A stretch of 64,000 nucleotides of DNA from Kiritimatiellia bacterium (lineage in GTDB: Bacteria > Verrucomicrobiota > Kiritimatiellia > WLWN01), in assembly GCA_012103575.1 (NCBI GenBank), contig WLWN01000001.1, positions 1,802,538 to 1,866,537 of the forward strand, written 5' to 3'. The translations under genes and the position numbers were made by a program. Each line of letters starts with the position of its first letter. The first letter of the stretch is position 1. The notes under the pieces were generated by a model. That model was not told the origin of the DNA and made no database searches. It saw nothing but the letters and a program-made list of their open reading frames with translations. Positions 1 to 8,521 of the stretch are shown piece by piece.

Positions 1-570
1 AAACGAAGTGGCTGCCATGATGAAAAAAGAGACCACCACAACGGTGCTGATATAATCTTTTACTTTTCGAATAAAATTTCTGGGCGTGGCAACCGCCCAA
101 ACACGATTAAAGGACGCTTCGACACTTCCAATCATAACGATGACCGTTGACAGCAAAAGGAAGAAAGCAGATCCGCCTAATGCCAAGTAATTAGCATTTT
201 CGACAATCCTCAAGATATCTTCCACAAACGCCTGAAATTGTTCGGGCATCACGGTCATTTTTTCATGAAGCCACGTGATCGCTTTATCTTCCGAACCCAG
301 TCCCTTCCAAATAGAAAATACAAAAGCGAGAAAGGGAACCAGCGACATGAGCGTTGTAAAGGTTAAGGCCGCCGCTTGTAGTGACAACTCGTCTTCAAGA
401 AAGCCTCTCACGACCAAATGCCCAACCCGTATGCCACGTACCCATAACCGTTTTAAACGGGGAGCAGAAGGCAGATCAATGTCCCAAACATCATGAACAA
501 CAAATTCTCGTATCCGCCTCCACCCTGTTTTTCGGTTGTCTTTGATTTTAGGCTTCGATTTTTTTTTCAT
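1..570 (-). CDS. YihY/UPF0761 family membrane protein (N-terminal part, runs off the window)
   Basis: The minus strand is open from an ATG at 568-570 to the window edge, 190 codons. It begins with a Lys-rich cytoplasmic stretch, then the family signature LSLQAAALTFTTLMSLVPFL and long hydrophobic segments such as FFLLLSTVIVMIG. This matches the start of YihY/BrkB-type inner-membrane proteins (formerly called ribonuclease BN), whose function is poorly defined. The start overlaps the last 23 bases of the upstream Nudix gene in another frame, so the two are probably co-transcribed and translationally coupled. The C-terminal half lies outside the window. Family assignment is by recognition of the motif; no function is inferred beyond membrane location. 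Confidence 0.82.
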   Translation of the reverse strand, partial: MKKKSKPKIKDNRKTGWRRIREFVVHDVWDIDLPSAPRLKRLWVRGIRVGHLVVRGFLEDELSLQAAALTFTTLMSLVPFLAFVFSIWKGLGSEDKAITWLHEKMTVMPEQFQAFVEDILRIVENANYLALGGSAFFLLLSTVIVMIGSVEASFNRVWAVATPRNFIRKVKDYISTVVVVSFFIMAATSF

Positions 571-1081
571 AAAGCAACCATGTCGCTAACGTTTTTGAGT
601 CACGAATAATACCTTGTCGGATCATTTCAATAATTTTTTCGTGGGTGAATATCTGAGGTTGTACATGCTCGTCATGATCTAAACGAACCGCATGCGGTTC
701 GTTGTTCAATGCCGCATAAAATACTTCAATACGCTCATCCACATAGCCCGGCGAAGGATAAACGGCTCCGAGATGAACCATCGATACGGCTTCATACCCC
801 GTTTCTTCGCTTAACTCACGTCGCGCACAGTCTTCTGGATGCTCTCCTTTTTCAAGGGTGCCGGCTACGACCTCTATCCTCTCTTGCTCTACGGGTTTCC
901 GAAACTGTTTAACAAAAATAAAAGGCCCATCAGGAAGCTTTGCCAAAACCGCTACGGCCCCATGATGACGAATGATTTCTCGTTTAGAGCAAACACCGTT
1001 TTCAAGTTCTACATCCAATTCTTGGAGTGTTACAACCCGACCTTTGTATATTTGACGTATATGAAGTGTTTTTTCGTACAT
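548..1081 (-). CDS. Nudix hydrolase, ADP-ribose pyrophosphatase-like
   Basis: This 177-residue protein has a clear Nudix box at about residues 74-96 (GTLEKGEHPEDCARRELSEE, then TGY), matching GX5EX7REUXEEXGU. The Glu residues of REXXEE bind the divalent metals. Length and the conserved VKQFRKPVE and YPSPGYVDE segments on either side fit NudF-type ADP-ribose pyrophosphatases, which split ADP-ribose into AMP and ribose 5-phosphate in the cytoplasm. The substrate is inferred from family resemblance only. The gene is divergent from dgt and is followed, with overlap, by the yihY-like gene. Stop is TAA. It looks intact. Confidence 0.88.
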   Translation of the reverse strand: MYEKTLHIRQIYKGRVVTLQELDVELENGVCSKREIIRHHGAVAVLAKLPDGPFIFVKQFRKPVEQERIEVVAGTLEKGEHPEDCARRELSEETGYEAVSMVHLGAVYPSPGYVDERIEVFYAALNNEPHAVRLDHDEHVQPQIFTHEKIIEMIRQGIIRDSKTLATWLLYEKKIEA

Positions 1082-1110
1082 CTGAAAATGTATAGTTCGA
1101 ACTTTTTTTA

Positions 1111-1138
1111 GATTTCGATATTCGGATTTCGGATTTTC
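1111..1138 (+). repeat. Short direct-repeat tract between the Nudix gene and dgt
   Basis: The 77-bp divergent intergenic region holds a run of near-repeats of ATTCGGATTTCGG. Dispersed repeats built of similar units occur in intergenic DNA of many bacteria; here it sits where the promoters of the two divergent genes must lie. No clear -10/-35 pair could be assigned. Confidence 0.35.
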
Positions 1139-1158
1139 ATATAAGGTATATAAAGATC

Positions 1159-2475
1159 ATGTTTCACTCGAGAAAAGAAAGAGAAAATCCGGAAGAAAGT
1201 TATCTGGCACCGTATGCCGCGCGTAATACTCAAACTCGAGGACGGGTCTACGCTGAAACCCAACATGATTACCGCACGGAGTTTCAACGTGACCGCGATC
1301 GGATTATTTACAGTCGATCGTTTCGTCGACTCGAGTACAAAACCCAAGTTTTCATTAATGGAACAGCGGACCATTACAGAACCCGTCTCACCCATACCTT
1401 TGAACTGCCGGCCATTGGTCGTACTCTTGCACGTGCTTTGCGCGTTCATGAGGATGTTACAGAAGCAATCGCACTTGCACACGACATTGGGCATAGTCCT
1501 TTTGGTCATGTAGGCGAGAGAGAGCTGGATCATCTCATGCACGCACATGGTGGATTTGACCATAACATTCAAAGTCTCCGTTGGGTCGAACAATTGGAAG
1601 AACGCTACCCTCATTTCTCAGGATTAAATCTTACATGGGAGGTTCGGGCAGGACTCCGAAAACATTTAGCGGCGAGGCCCCAAGAGACCCTCGATGATCA
1701 CCCGATTGGCCCCTTTCAATACGCCGAGGCCCAAATCGCGGATGTGGCTGACGACATTGCATACTATGCACATGATATTGAAGACGCCCTTGAATCAGGC
1801 ATTGTTTCCAGGCGCCAACTCCCAGAGCTCGAAATATGGAAGAAGGCTTAGCAACGAGCTCGAGCCCAATTTACGAGTATTCCCGAGGCCTATGAAGCGC
1901 ATACCATCATTCGGTCTTTGCTGGATATGTTAGTAGAAGATGTGATTCAAACAAGCTTGCAACGATTAGATACATATAAACCAGAGTCTCCTGAAGCCAT
2001 CATGCAATGTTCTCAACGCGTAGTCACGTTTAGCCAAGAAATGATGGGAATGATTGATGTATACCTGGATTCGTCAGTTAAACGCGGTTTTCTGCACGAA
2101 CCATTTGGGCCAAAAGGAATTACAAAAAAGCCTCGACGCACCCAGCGGGTGTGCCTGCGTTTTTTTGCAACCTTTTGCCTCCAAAGCATTCGCATAGAAA
2201 TCCCACGTTTAACTGACGGATCCAGGGTATACAGAACCTTTCTGTTTAAAAACGTATATCATCATTTTTCTGTAGATAAGGCCCACCAGGAAGCTGTCCA
2301 CATGATGAAAAGGCTTTTCCAGCATTACGTGTATGACCCTCAAGACATGGGGCATAAAGCACAAGCGCGGCTAAAAAAGGAAGGACGTTGGCGTACGGCG
2401 TGTGATTATGTCTCTGGGATGACAGATCGGTATGCGATTGAAGAATATCAAAAGTTTGGTTTGAATAAAAGATAA
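1159..2475 (+). pseudogene. dgt: Deoxyguanosinetriphosphate triphosphohydrolase-like protein, with an internal TAG and an in-frame MITE
   Basis: The protein is a Dgt/dNTP triphosphohydrolase of the HD superfamily. It has RLEYKTQV near residue 58, THTFE near 79 and the HD motif AHDIGHSPFGH at about 107-117 that binds the catalytic metal. Such enzymes hydrolyse dNTPs to deoxynucleosides and triphosphate. Codon 231 (1849-1851) is TAG, with the frame continuing as QRARAQFTSIPEAYEAHTII. A full 163-bp MITE lies at 2064-2226 with GTATA duplications and is read in frame as 56 extra codons. Removing it restores the native join MGMIDVYRTFLFKNVYHH. Without the insert the gene is about 382 codons, normal for the short Dgt type. 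The TAG would end translation halfway, so the gene is probably inactive unless suppressed. A C-to-T change of CAG is my inference. GDPD follows 9 bases after the TAA. Confidence 0.85.
2064..2226 (+). mobile_element. 163-bp palindromic MITE, copy 1 (in-frame in dgt)
   Basis: Full copy with ends CCTGGATTCGTCAG and CTGACGGATCCAGG, flanked by GTATA at 2059-2063 and 2227-2231. In this phase (element base 1 is codon position 3) the element has no stop and is translated as LDSSVKRGFLHEPF... to PRLTDGSR. Target duplication plus element equals 168 bp, so the downstream dgt frame is kept. Confidence 0.93.
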
Positions 2476-2484
2476 TCGGATTAT

Positions 2485-3234
2485 ATGCACATCATTGCAC
2501 ATCGCGGCGCATCACAGGGTGCCCCTGAAAACACAATAGCAGCCATTCGTCTAGCTTGGGACCAAGCCGCTGATGGTGTAGAGCTAGACCTTCGTTTGAC
2601 GAAGGACGGAAAGATCGTGGTGATACACGATGCCAGCACTCAGAGAACAGCGTGTGAAGACGTTCACATAGCTGATCAGGATTTTGAACAATTGCAGAAA
2701 CTTGACGCGGGAAGCTGGTGGAGTGACAGGTGGAAAAAGGAAAAGATTCCTTCACTGGAAGAGACGCTAAATTTCGTGCCTAAAAACAAACATCTTTTTC
2801 TAGATATTAAGTGCGGTGAAGAAATTGCTCCTGCATTAAAACACATCTTAGAGAAAACGAGTCTGCCTAGAGACAACGTTGTCTTTGTTGGAAAAGATTT
2901 AACAATCATACAAGCATTAAAGAAGTCGTGTTCTTTGTATCGTGTTTTATATAGTGTTTCTCATCGTAAAAATGGAAAAAGACCCATCTGGGCAGCAACC
3001 ATTGATCATTGGATCTCTCAGGCTGTGCAAGCAGGACTCGATGGCCTTGGCCTCGACGCTCGGACTAAAATCGATCCATATACGATCAAAGCCATCAAAG
3101 ATTCAAGGGTGCATCTGTTTGCTTGGACCGTAGATTCTCCTAAAGAAGTTCAACGTCTTCAGGGTTTAGACGTCACAAGCCTTGCTACAAACTGTCCGGG
3201 CCTCGTCAAGCCCAACAGAGATAGAGCCGTTTAA
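2485..3234 (+). CDS. Glycerophosphodiester phosphodiesterase family protein
   Basis: This 249-residue protein is a complete GDPD-family TIM barrel. It opens with IIAHRGAS, giving the catalytic HRG at residues 6-8, followed by PENT at 14-17, metal ligands ELD at 33-35 and the second catalytic His in VIHDAS (His48). LFLDIK and FAWTVDS later in the chain are typical of the barrel. The family hydrolyses deacylated glycerophospholipids to glycerol 3-phosphate and an alcohol. No signal peptide is present, so a cytoplasmic location is likely. It follows dgt by 9 bases, suggesting one transcript. Intact, standard length. Confidence 0.9.
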   Translation: MHIIAHRGASQGAPENTIAAIRLAWDQAADGVELDLRLTKDGKIVVIHDASTQRTACEDVHIADQDFEQLQKLDAGSWWSDRWKKEKIPSLEETLNFVPKNKHLFLDIKCGEEIAPALKHILEKTSLPRDNVVFVGKDLTIIQALKKSCSLYRVLYSVSHRKNGKRPIWAATIDHWISQAVQAGLDGLGLDARTKIDPYTIKAIKDSRVHLFAWTVDSPKEVQRLQGLDVTSLATNCPGLVKPNRDRAV

Positions 3235-3548
3235 AGTAGATGGCGTGCTGACCAAGGGCCATGAGTTTTCCTTTTGACAAGATGGGCTTAGATCGTAATG
3301 CGGCGGGAAGTATTGCAGGCCATCAAAAAAATTTAAAATACTGGCTAGTTGGCAGAATTTAAACATGATACTCTGTATTAACAAACAAGTCTAGAAAAGG
3401 ACAATTGTGTAAAAGTTGAACCCCTTAAAAGGGGCGTTTATGATAGATTCAAGTTCTGCTCCAAAATTTTCGAGTTTTGATGTCGCGTCGCTATCCCTTG
3501 AATGGTATCCTCGACTTAAAATAATAATACCTGATTTAGAATCCCGCG
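3235..3548. other. 314-bp non-coding gap with a small hairpin
   Basis: No convincing gene is visible. A short inverted repeat (CCCCTTAAAAGGGG, 3421-3434) could form a weak hairpin. A short open frame from the ATG at 3439 runs into the HPt gene in another frame and has no recognisable product; it may be eroded 5' sequence of the signalling locus. The gap presumably holds the promoter for the HPt gene. Confidence 0.4.
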
Positions 3549-4055
3549 ATGGATGCATATCAAGTTGGCTCCTTAGACCTAATCGATGACGAGTTGTTTG
3601 AAGTGTTTGCATCTGAAGCAGAACTAAAGGCTGAAAGCCTTAACAGTGCGATGGTGTCGCGGAATCTAAATCAAATCGCGGAGGATGCTCATTCGATTAG
3701 GGGGATCGGAGGCGCTATGGGATTTCCTGAAATTTCTGTTTTAGCTGAAAAGTTAGAATTAGCATCTAAAGAAGCCGGATTAGATCGTTGTGTGGAGCTT
3801 GTTCAAACGTTTGGGTCATGGAATATAAATCTTTCCAGAATAAATGGAAGACAGGTAAACCTAGATCCGGCCGTTAAACACGGGAGTTCTGTCCGAATGC
3901 TTTGGAGGCAAAAGGTTAAAAAAAATGTAGGCATACCCACAGGGTGCGTCGAGGTCTTTTTTGGAGTTCCTTTTAGTCTAAATGATTCGTGTAAAAAACC
4001 GCGTTTAACGGCCCGATCCAGGGTAAAGATAAAGGAGGCATGGGGACTGTTATGA
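3549..4055 (+). CDS. HPt-domain phosphotransfer protein carrying a MITE-encoded C-terminal tail
   Basis: Residues 1 to about 100 look like a histidine phosphotransfer domain. The motif AHSIRGIGGAMGF around His48, followed by LAEKLE, matches the phospho-accepting helix, and IDDELFEVFASEAEL matches helix 1. The protein would shuttle phosphate between a kinase and the downstream receiver domain. From about residue 105 to 158 the sequence is encoded by a diverged full-length MITE (3860-4022), followed by about 11 host codons. The MITE portion has two compensating indels, so the frame stays open. The TGA stop overlaps the ATG of the next gene (ATGA), indicating translational coupling with the response-regulator fusion. 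A native C-terminus is not recognisable after the insertion. HPt call is by motif. Confidence 0.72.
   Translation: MDAYQVGSLDLIDDELFEVFASEAELKAESLNSAMVSRNLNQIAEDAHSIRGIGGAMGFPEISVLAEKLELASKEAGLDRCVELVQTFGSWNINLSRINGRQVNLDPAVKHGSSVRMLWRQKVKKNVGIPTGCVEVFFGVPFSLNDSCKKPRLTARSRVKIKEAWGLL
3860..4022 (-). mobile_element. 163-bp palindromic MITE, copy 2 (old subfamily, in-frame in the HPt gene)
   Basis: Ends CCTAGATCCGGCCG and GGCCCGATCCAGG with GTAAA duplications at 3855-3859 and 4023-4027. It lies opposite to copy 1. Compared with the young copies it has many substitutions, one base missing near the A-tract (about 3918-3927) and one extra base before the T-tract (about 3954), so total length is still 163 bp and the host frame is open. 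Confidence 0.9.
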
Positions 4056-5693
4056 TATCAAAAAGGGACGTTCCAGACGTGTCAAACGGCACCTCGATTT
4101 TATCACCAGAGACACAGGGTCGTATATTAGTTGTCGATGATAAACGACTGAACAGATTGTTCATGGAAAAAATTTTTAAGGAAGCATGGATATGAAGTGT
4201 TTCTGGCTAAAAATGGTGAGGAAGCCTGTGCTATGGTTCGAGCCTATTTACCTGAGTTGATGCTTGTGGATGTTGCCATGCCGACCATGAATGGCTACGA
4301 GGTATGCGAAAACGTTAAGACCGATCCCCTTACACAAGATATTCCTATTATTATGGTCACCGCCAAAAACGAGATAGAAGATGTTGAGCGCGCGTTTGAT
4401 ATAGGCGCTATGGATTATATACGCAAGCCGTTTGACCCCCGGGAGCTGATTGTTAGGGTCCGAACCGCGCTCGAGCTAAAACATAGCAGTGATGCGCTAC
4501 ACCGTTGGACACGTAAAATGTCACGTGAATTAGAATTGGCGGGATCTTTTCAACGCACACTTATGTCAACGGCCCCATTTTTGACTCAAGAAATAGAAGT
4601 GCGAATTGCATATCGTCCTTCATTAGATGTGGGTGGAGATGTTTTTGATATTATACCATTATCGGATGGGCGGATATGTGTCTATGCAAGTGATATCTGT
4701 GGACATGGCGTTGCCCAGGCTATGCTCTCCTCCATGGTAAAAGCAACGTTGGCGGAGCTTATTCCAAATCTAGCTCATGCAGGTGTCAGCGCGATTTGTG
4801 CTCAACTTCATAGGCGATTTAGAGAGCAAATCGAAGATCCTTCTCTTTATGCAACCGTTTTTATATGTATTTTGGATCCTGCCACCAATCAGGCCCAGTG
4901 TCTAAACTGTGGGCATCCTTCCCCTATACGGTTAGGGCCCGATCATGAAGTACAAAAAGATATCTTTAATGAAAAAGGAGGGTTTCCCATTGGGTTGGCG
5001 GTAGCCGATGATTCCCCTTGCTCAGAAGAAGATAAAGTGGACTGGGAAATGGTTCAGGGTTCTTCGCTGTTCATTTATACCGACGGACTTACCGAAGCTC
5101 GACATAAAGATACGAACCGGGAGTGCGGGAAAGAAAAATTAATAAAATTTTCCGAAGAGGTCTGCAAAGATGATACAATTACAGATCCGTCTTCCGAAGT
5201 ATTTGAAATGATCAAACGCGCTGGATACAGACTGGATGATGATTGTACAGGTGTTTTTATACAACTTGTTGATCCCGAAAGCGTAGTCGCAAGTGAAAAA
5301 ATCCCGTGTATACTCTCTGCCATTCCGGACATTGCTATGAAAGCCAGCCAAAAACTTGGTGGGCGAGCATGGCCTGAAAAAGTTGTAACGTTGGTAGAAC
5401 TATTAATTATCGAACATTGTACCAACGTGTTGGATCATGGGGCTCCTCCAGAAAATTCGTTCATTAATATGCAACTACGGGTATCAGAAAACATTTGCAA
5501 GCTTCTTTTTGTGGACAAAGGGAGAAAATGGGGTCATGAACGGCGGCTTGCCCAAGCAAGCTTTCCTCGCCAAGAGTCAGAAAGGGGACGTGGATTGACC
5601 ATTCTTAAAAGGATTGCAAACTTTATTGAAATCCACCGTCGCAACAATGAAAATATCATTTTTTACACGGTTCCAAGAAATCTTGCCTTTTGA
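4052..5693 (+). pseudogene. Response regulator fused to RsbU-type PP2C phosphatase and RsbW-type ATPase domain (one frameshift)
   Basis: From the ATG at 4052 the first frame gives ILVVDDKRLNRLFMEKIFKEA, a receiver-domain start, then hits a TGA. The next frame resumes at about 4193 as GYEVFLAKNGEEA and continues to 5693. One surplus base at about 4188-4193 separates them. The restored protein has a receiver domain with the phospho-acceptor in LVDVAMPTMNG and the Lys in YIRKPFDP. A SpoIIE/RsbU-like PP2C domain follows (LDVGGDVFDI, ASDICGHGVAQAML), then a C-terminal HATPase_c domain (IIEHCTNVLDHG, GRGLTILKRI). Such fusions control sigma factors by partner switching: the phosphatase dephosphorylates an anti-anti-sigma and the kinase-like domain binds it. 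The upstream HPt protein is the likely phosphodonor. It could be a sequencing error or a real lesion. Confidence 0.82.
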
Positions 5694-5905
5694 GGTGCGC
5701 ATCTTGATCGCACTACCGAAAAGTGGTAAACGAGGCTAAAAAATGTAAGTCAGTCTGAGCTGTAAAATGCCCTGTATGGTTGCTGGGGGGTGTTCGATTA
5801 CTATTCTACCTCTTGACCTCCCAAAGGATAAGGGGTAGAGCTACTCCATGTAAAGAGAGATAGCCCGTTAGTGCGGGCAGGAACAAATAATAAGGAGAAA
5901 CGATA

Positions 5906-6607
5906 ATGCGAAGAATGATTCAGTGGTCATGTGTTGTTACTATGACCTGGATCCGTCAGTTAAACGCGGTTTTCTGCACGAACCATTTGGGCCAAAAGGA
6001 ATTACAAAAAAGCCTCGACGCACCCAGCGGGTGCGCCTGCGTTTTTTTGCAACCTTTTGCCTCCAAAGCATTCGCACAGAAATCCCACGTTTAACTGACG
6101 GATCCAGGTATGATTGTATGTATGACATCTATAGGATCTTATGCACAGGGTTTTGGACTTAAAAAAGGGCTTAAAATTCCAAAGCCTGAACTCACTCCAT
6201 CTGTGAGTTTAGAGGATGTAGCTCAGTATATTGAGATGTATGTTGAAAAAAATTCCAGCAATGGTGTTTACCCCATGCGAGATGATGAAGAAAATACAGT
6301 TCTTGCATTAACACTCGATAAGGTGCATCGAGAGCGGTTGTCAAAAATTGCCGATGCCACCTATTTTGTCTGTGCAGACTTTAGCCATAGTGACGGAACT
6401 GTTTATGATTTAGACTTTTTTGTCTTGGGTGTAAGCAAGGATACTTTAAAGGTCCTTCCGAATAAAACATCGATTCATAAAAAAGCCGGCGTTGCACGGT
6501 ATACATGGCATGAAAAGGCTGGTGTTTGGGAGCAAAAACCGGTGGAGACCACAGCGAGCGAGAGCGAGCATCCGGAACACCCCGAGCACCCCGAACACCC
6601 AGAGTAG
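5906..6607 (+). pseudogene. Small secreted protein with C-terminal HPE repeats, signal peptide split by a MITE
   Basis: A strong ribosome site (AAGGAG) precedes the ATG at 5906. If the MITE at 5946-6108 and one TATGA duplication are removed, the start reads MRRMIQWSCVVTMIVCMTSI then GSYAQG, a textbook signal peptide. Here the MITE is in its stop phase: translation from 5906 ends at 6094. The second TATGA copy recreates an ATG at 6110 in the native frame, giving a shortened leader MIVCMTSIGSYA. The mature part (about 155 residues) has no family I recognise and ends in four or five tandem HPE units encoded by 9-base repeats. It precedes a transglutaminase-like secreted protein and may act with it. 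Export of the shortened form is doubtful. Confidence 0.7.
5946..6108 (+). mobile_element. 163-bp palindromic MITE, copy 3 (in a signal-peptide coding region)
   Basis: Consensus copy, ends CCTGGATCCGTCAG and CTGACGGATCCAGG, with TATGA duplications at 5941-5945 and 6109-6113. Element base 1 falls at codon position 2, the phase that meets a stop about 50 codons in. The downstream TATGA supplies the restart ATG at 6110. Confidence 0.94.
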
Positions 6608-6620
6608 AGGATCGATACTC

Positions 6621-7623
6621 GTGTTAAGATTAAGCGTTTATATGAGGGTCATAACTGTTTTAGTTATGACCCTTGCTTACACAAGTCTTTCCGCTGAGAT
6701 CAGTCCTTCGGAGCGAACGGTTGAATTTACATATGGATTTACGATTCAGAATATCCCTGTTGATGCACAGAAAATTATAGCCTGGGTTCCCATTCCTTAC
6801 ATTGACGAGTACTAGCAGCTACTGAGTATACGCGTTGAAGGAGCTAGGCCATATAAGCAACTGAGGGATCCCTTATACGGGAACCGATATCTTTGCTTTG
6901 ATTTCTCTAATGTACTGCCTAGCAATAGAAATATAAAAGTCGAGGTTAAATTTGATATCCATCGGTTAGCCTATCGCGTTTTTGGAAAGGAAGCAGATCC
7001 CCCCCTTCTTTCCCGCAAGCTGTATGACCGGTTTTTAGCGCCAGACCGTTTGGTCCCTATTGATGGAGAAATTGGAAAAGAAGCAGATCGGATCGTTGGC
7101 AATATTAAAGATCCTTTGCCCCGTGCCCGCAAACTGTATGATCATATCGTCAACACCCTCGTTTATGATAAAAGCGGCAAAGGCTGGGGACAAGGTAATG
7201 CGGTGTATGCGTGTGATATCCGCAAAGGAAACTGTACGGACTTTCATTCTTTATTCATTGGTGAAGCGCGCCATCTAGGCATCCCTTCACGGTTTGCTAT
7301 TGGATTCCCTTTACCAGAAATGGGAAAAAGTGGTCCCATTAGGGGGTATCACTGCTGGGCGGAATTTTACGTACAAAAAATAGGCTGGGTTCCAATTGAT
7401 GCTTCTGAAGCTTTCAAATTTCCTGAAAAAAAAGAGATGTTTTTTTGGGGGACTAGATGCCCATCGGATTCTCTTCACAATCGGGCGCGATATATCAGTG
7501 CCTTTATCCAATGCCGGACCGGTTAACTATTCTATTTATCCACACGTTGAAGTTGACAACAAAGTGTATCCTGATGTGAAAAAGCATTTTTCATTCAAAG
7601 AACATGAAACTTCATCCGATTGA
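6621..7623 (+). pseudogene. Secreted transglutaminase-like protein (internal TAG and one frameshift)
   Basis: A GTG at 6621 (or ATG at 6642) starts a signal peptide (VITVLVMTLAYTSLSAE). The catalytic core of a transglutaminase-like domain is complete: Cys in RKGNCTDFHSLFI, His in RGYHCWAEFYV and Asp in GWVPIDASEA. Codon 65 (6813-6815) is TAG, after which the same frame continues QLLSIRVEGARPY. A surplus T in the run near 7439-7446 then shifts the frame; the native C-terminus GGLDAHRILFTIGRDI...KEHETSSD ends at TGA 7621-7623. Such periplasmic proteins are usually cysteine proteases or peptide-binding. With both lesions no full product is made. It lies 13 bases after the HPE-repeat protein, so one operon is likely. 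Confidence 0.82.
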
Positions 7624-7630
7624 GTTAAAT

Positions 7631-7664
7631 TACCGACCAAAGGGTAACGACCCTTTGGTCGGTA
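7631..7664. terminator. Strong hairpin, probable bidirectional terminator
   Basis: TACCGACCAAAGGG and CCCTTTGGTCGGTA form a perfect 14-bp stem with the loop TAACGA, just after the transglutaminase stop. It lies between convergent genes. The T-run (7678-7683) is 13 bases downstream, so termination may be factor-assisted or aided by the MITE remnant. Confidence 0.65.
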
Positions 7665-7673
7665 GGCTTGGCA

Positions 7674-7743
7674 GTGCTTTTTTCTAACCTTTTGTCTACA
7701 AAGCATTCGCACAGAAAACCCACGTTTAACTGCCGGATCTAGG
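7674..7743. mobile_element. MITE fragment (right half, old subfamily)
   Basis: Matches the right half of the 163-bp element, from the T-tract through GCATTCGCACAGAAAACCCACG to the end GCCGGATCTAGG. The left half is absent. Its outer end supplies the TAG stop of cofE. Confidence 0.75.
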
Positions 7744-8521
7744 ATAGAAACAAGTCTTCGTCCTTTGGTCTGATAAGTTCTTTAGCTGAACTGTTTGTTA
7801 TTTCCCACTGTAATCCTTTGATCAATATAGCCGGTTTCCCCCCCCTTTTTTCCATAAGCAACCCTGCACTTGCCGCTATCTCATCCGCAAAGGCCGGCAT
7901 CGTCGCGCGTAACATATGACCTGAGAGATCCCGTTCTCCACGCAGATCAATACGCGCGGGAACACCCGCCAAACCAACCGCTATATTCACCAACCCTAAA
8001 CGCCAAGGCCTTCCAAACGTATCCGTAATGATCACACCTACGTTTACACCTATTTTTTTTTGAATCGTATCTCGCAGCTCACGGGCACTGGCATCGGGAT
8101 CGATAGGTAAGAGAACAACGATTTCTTCGCTAAAAACGTTCGATTCGTCAACAGCTGCATTGGCAGATACAAACCCTAGTTTATGCTCACAAATCAAGAC
8201 CCCTTCAGGCTTATGAGGATGCCGTTCAGCTCGAATGATACGTTGACTCTCACATAAAATCACTTCTACTTTCCTCGGGTCTTTGTTGACTTGTTCGGCG
8301 AGTTGGAACGCCTCTGGGGAGGGAATAACATCTCTTAAATCTACGATTCGACCTTCTGCTTTAGAAACAATTTTATGGGCCAGAACCAAAATATCATAAC
8401 CTTCAAAGGTCTGTTTTGATTGTTCTACAGCATGGATCAAAATTTCAGCTAAAAGATCTCCGGGTCTGATTTCCGGTATTCCTGGAATATCTTGTATTAT
8501 AACTTTTCGTGAATCTTCCAT
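7739..8521 (-). CDS. cofE: Coenzyme F420:L-glutamate ligase
   Basis: This 260-residue protein matches CofE/FbiB-N ligases throughout: IPGIPEIRPGDLLAEIL, LAHKIVSKAEGRIVDL, VGVIITDTFGRPWRLG and AVGLAGV. CofE adds glutamates to F420-0 using GTP, making F420-1 and F420-2. It is the last gene of the F420 operon; its ATG at 8519-8521 overlaps the 3' end of cofC. The stop TAG lies in the end of a MITE remnant (TCC TAG), so the last residues may have been reset by that insertion, although the ending KDEDLF is normal for the family. It looks functional. Confidence 0.93.
   Translation of the reverse strand: MEDSRKVIIQDIPGIPEIRPGDLLAEILIHAVEQSKQTFEGYDILVLAHKIVSKAEGRIVDLRDVIPSPEAFQLAEQVNKDPRKVEVILCESQRIIRAERHPHKPEGVLICEHKLGFVSANAAVDESNVFSEEIVVLLPIDPDASARELRDTIQKKIGVNVGVIITDTFGRPWRLGLVNIAVGLAGVPARIDLRGERDLSGHMLRATMPAFADEIAASAGLLMEKRGGKPAILIKGLQWEITNSSAKELIRPKDEDLFLS

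Noticed and set aside
7050..7526. The transglutaminase core as an independent gene starting inside
   Set aside because: The frame is the same as that of the signal-peptide part, separated only by TAG, and the core begins in mid-domain, so it is one interrupted gene.
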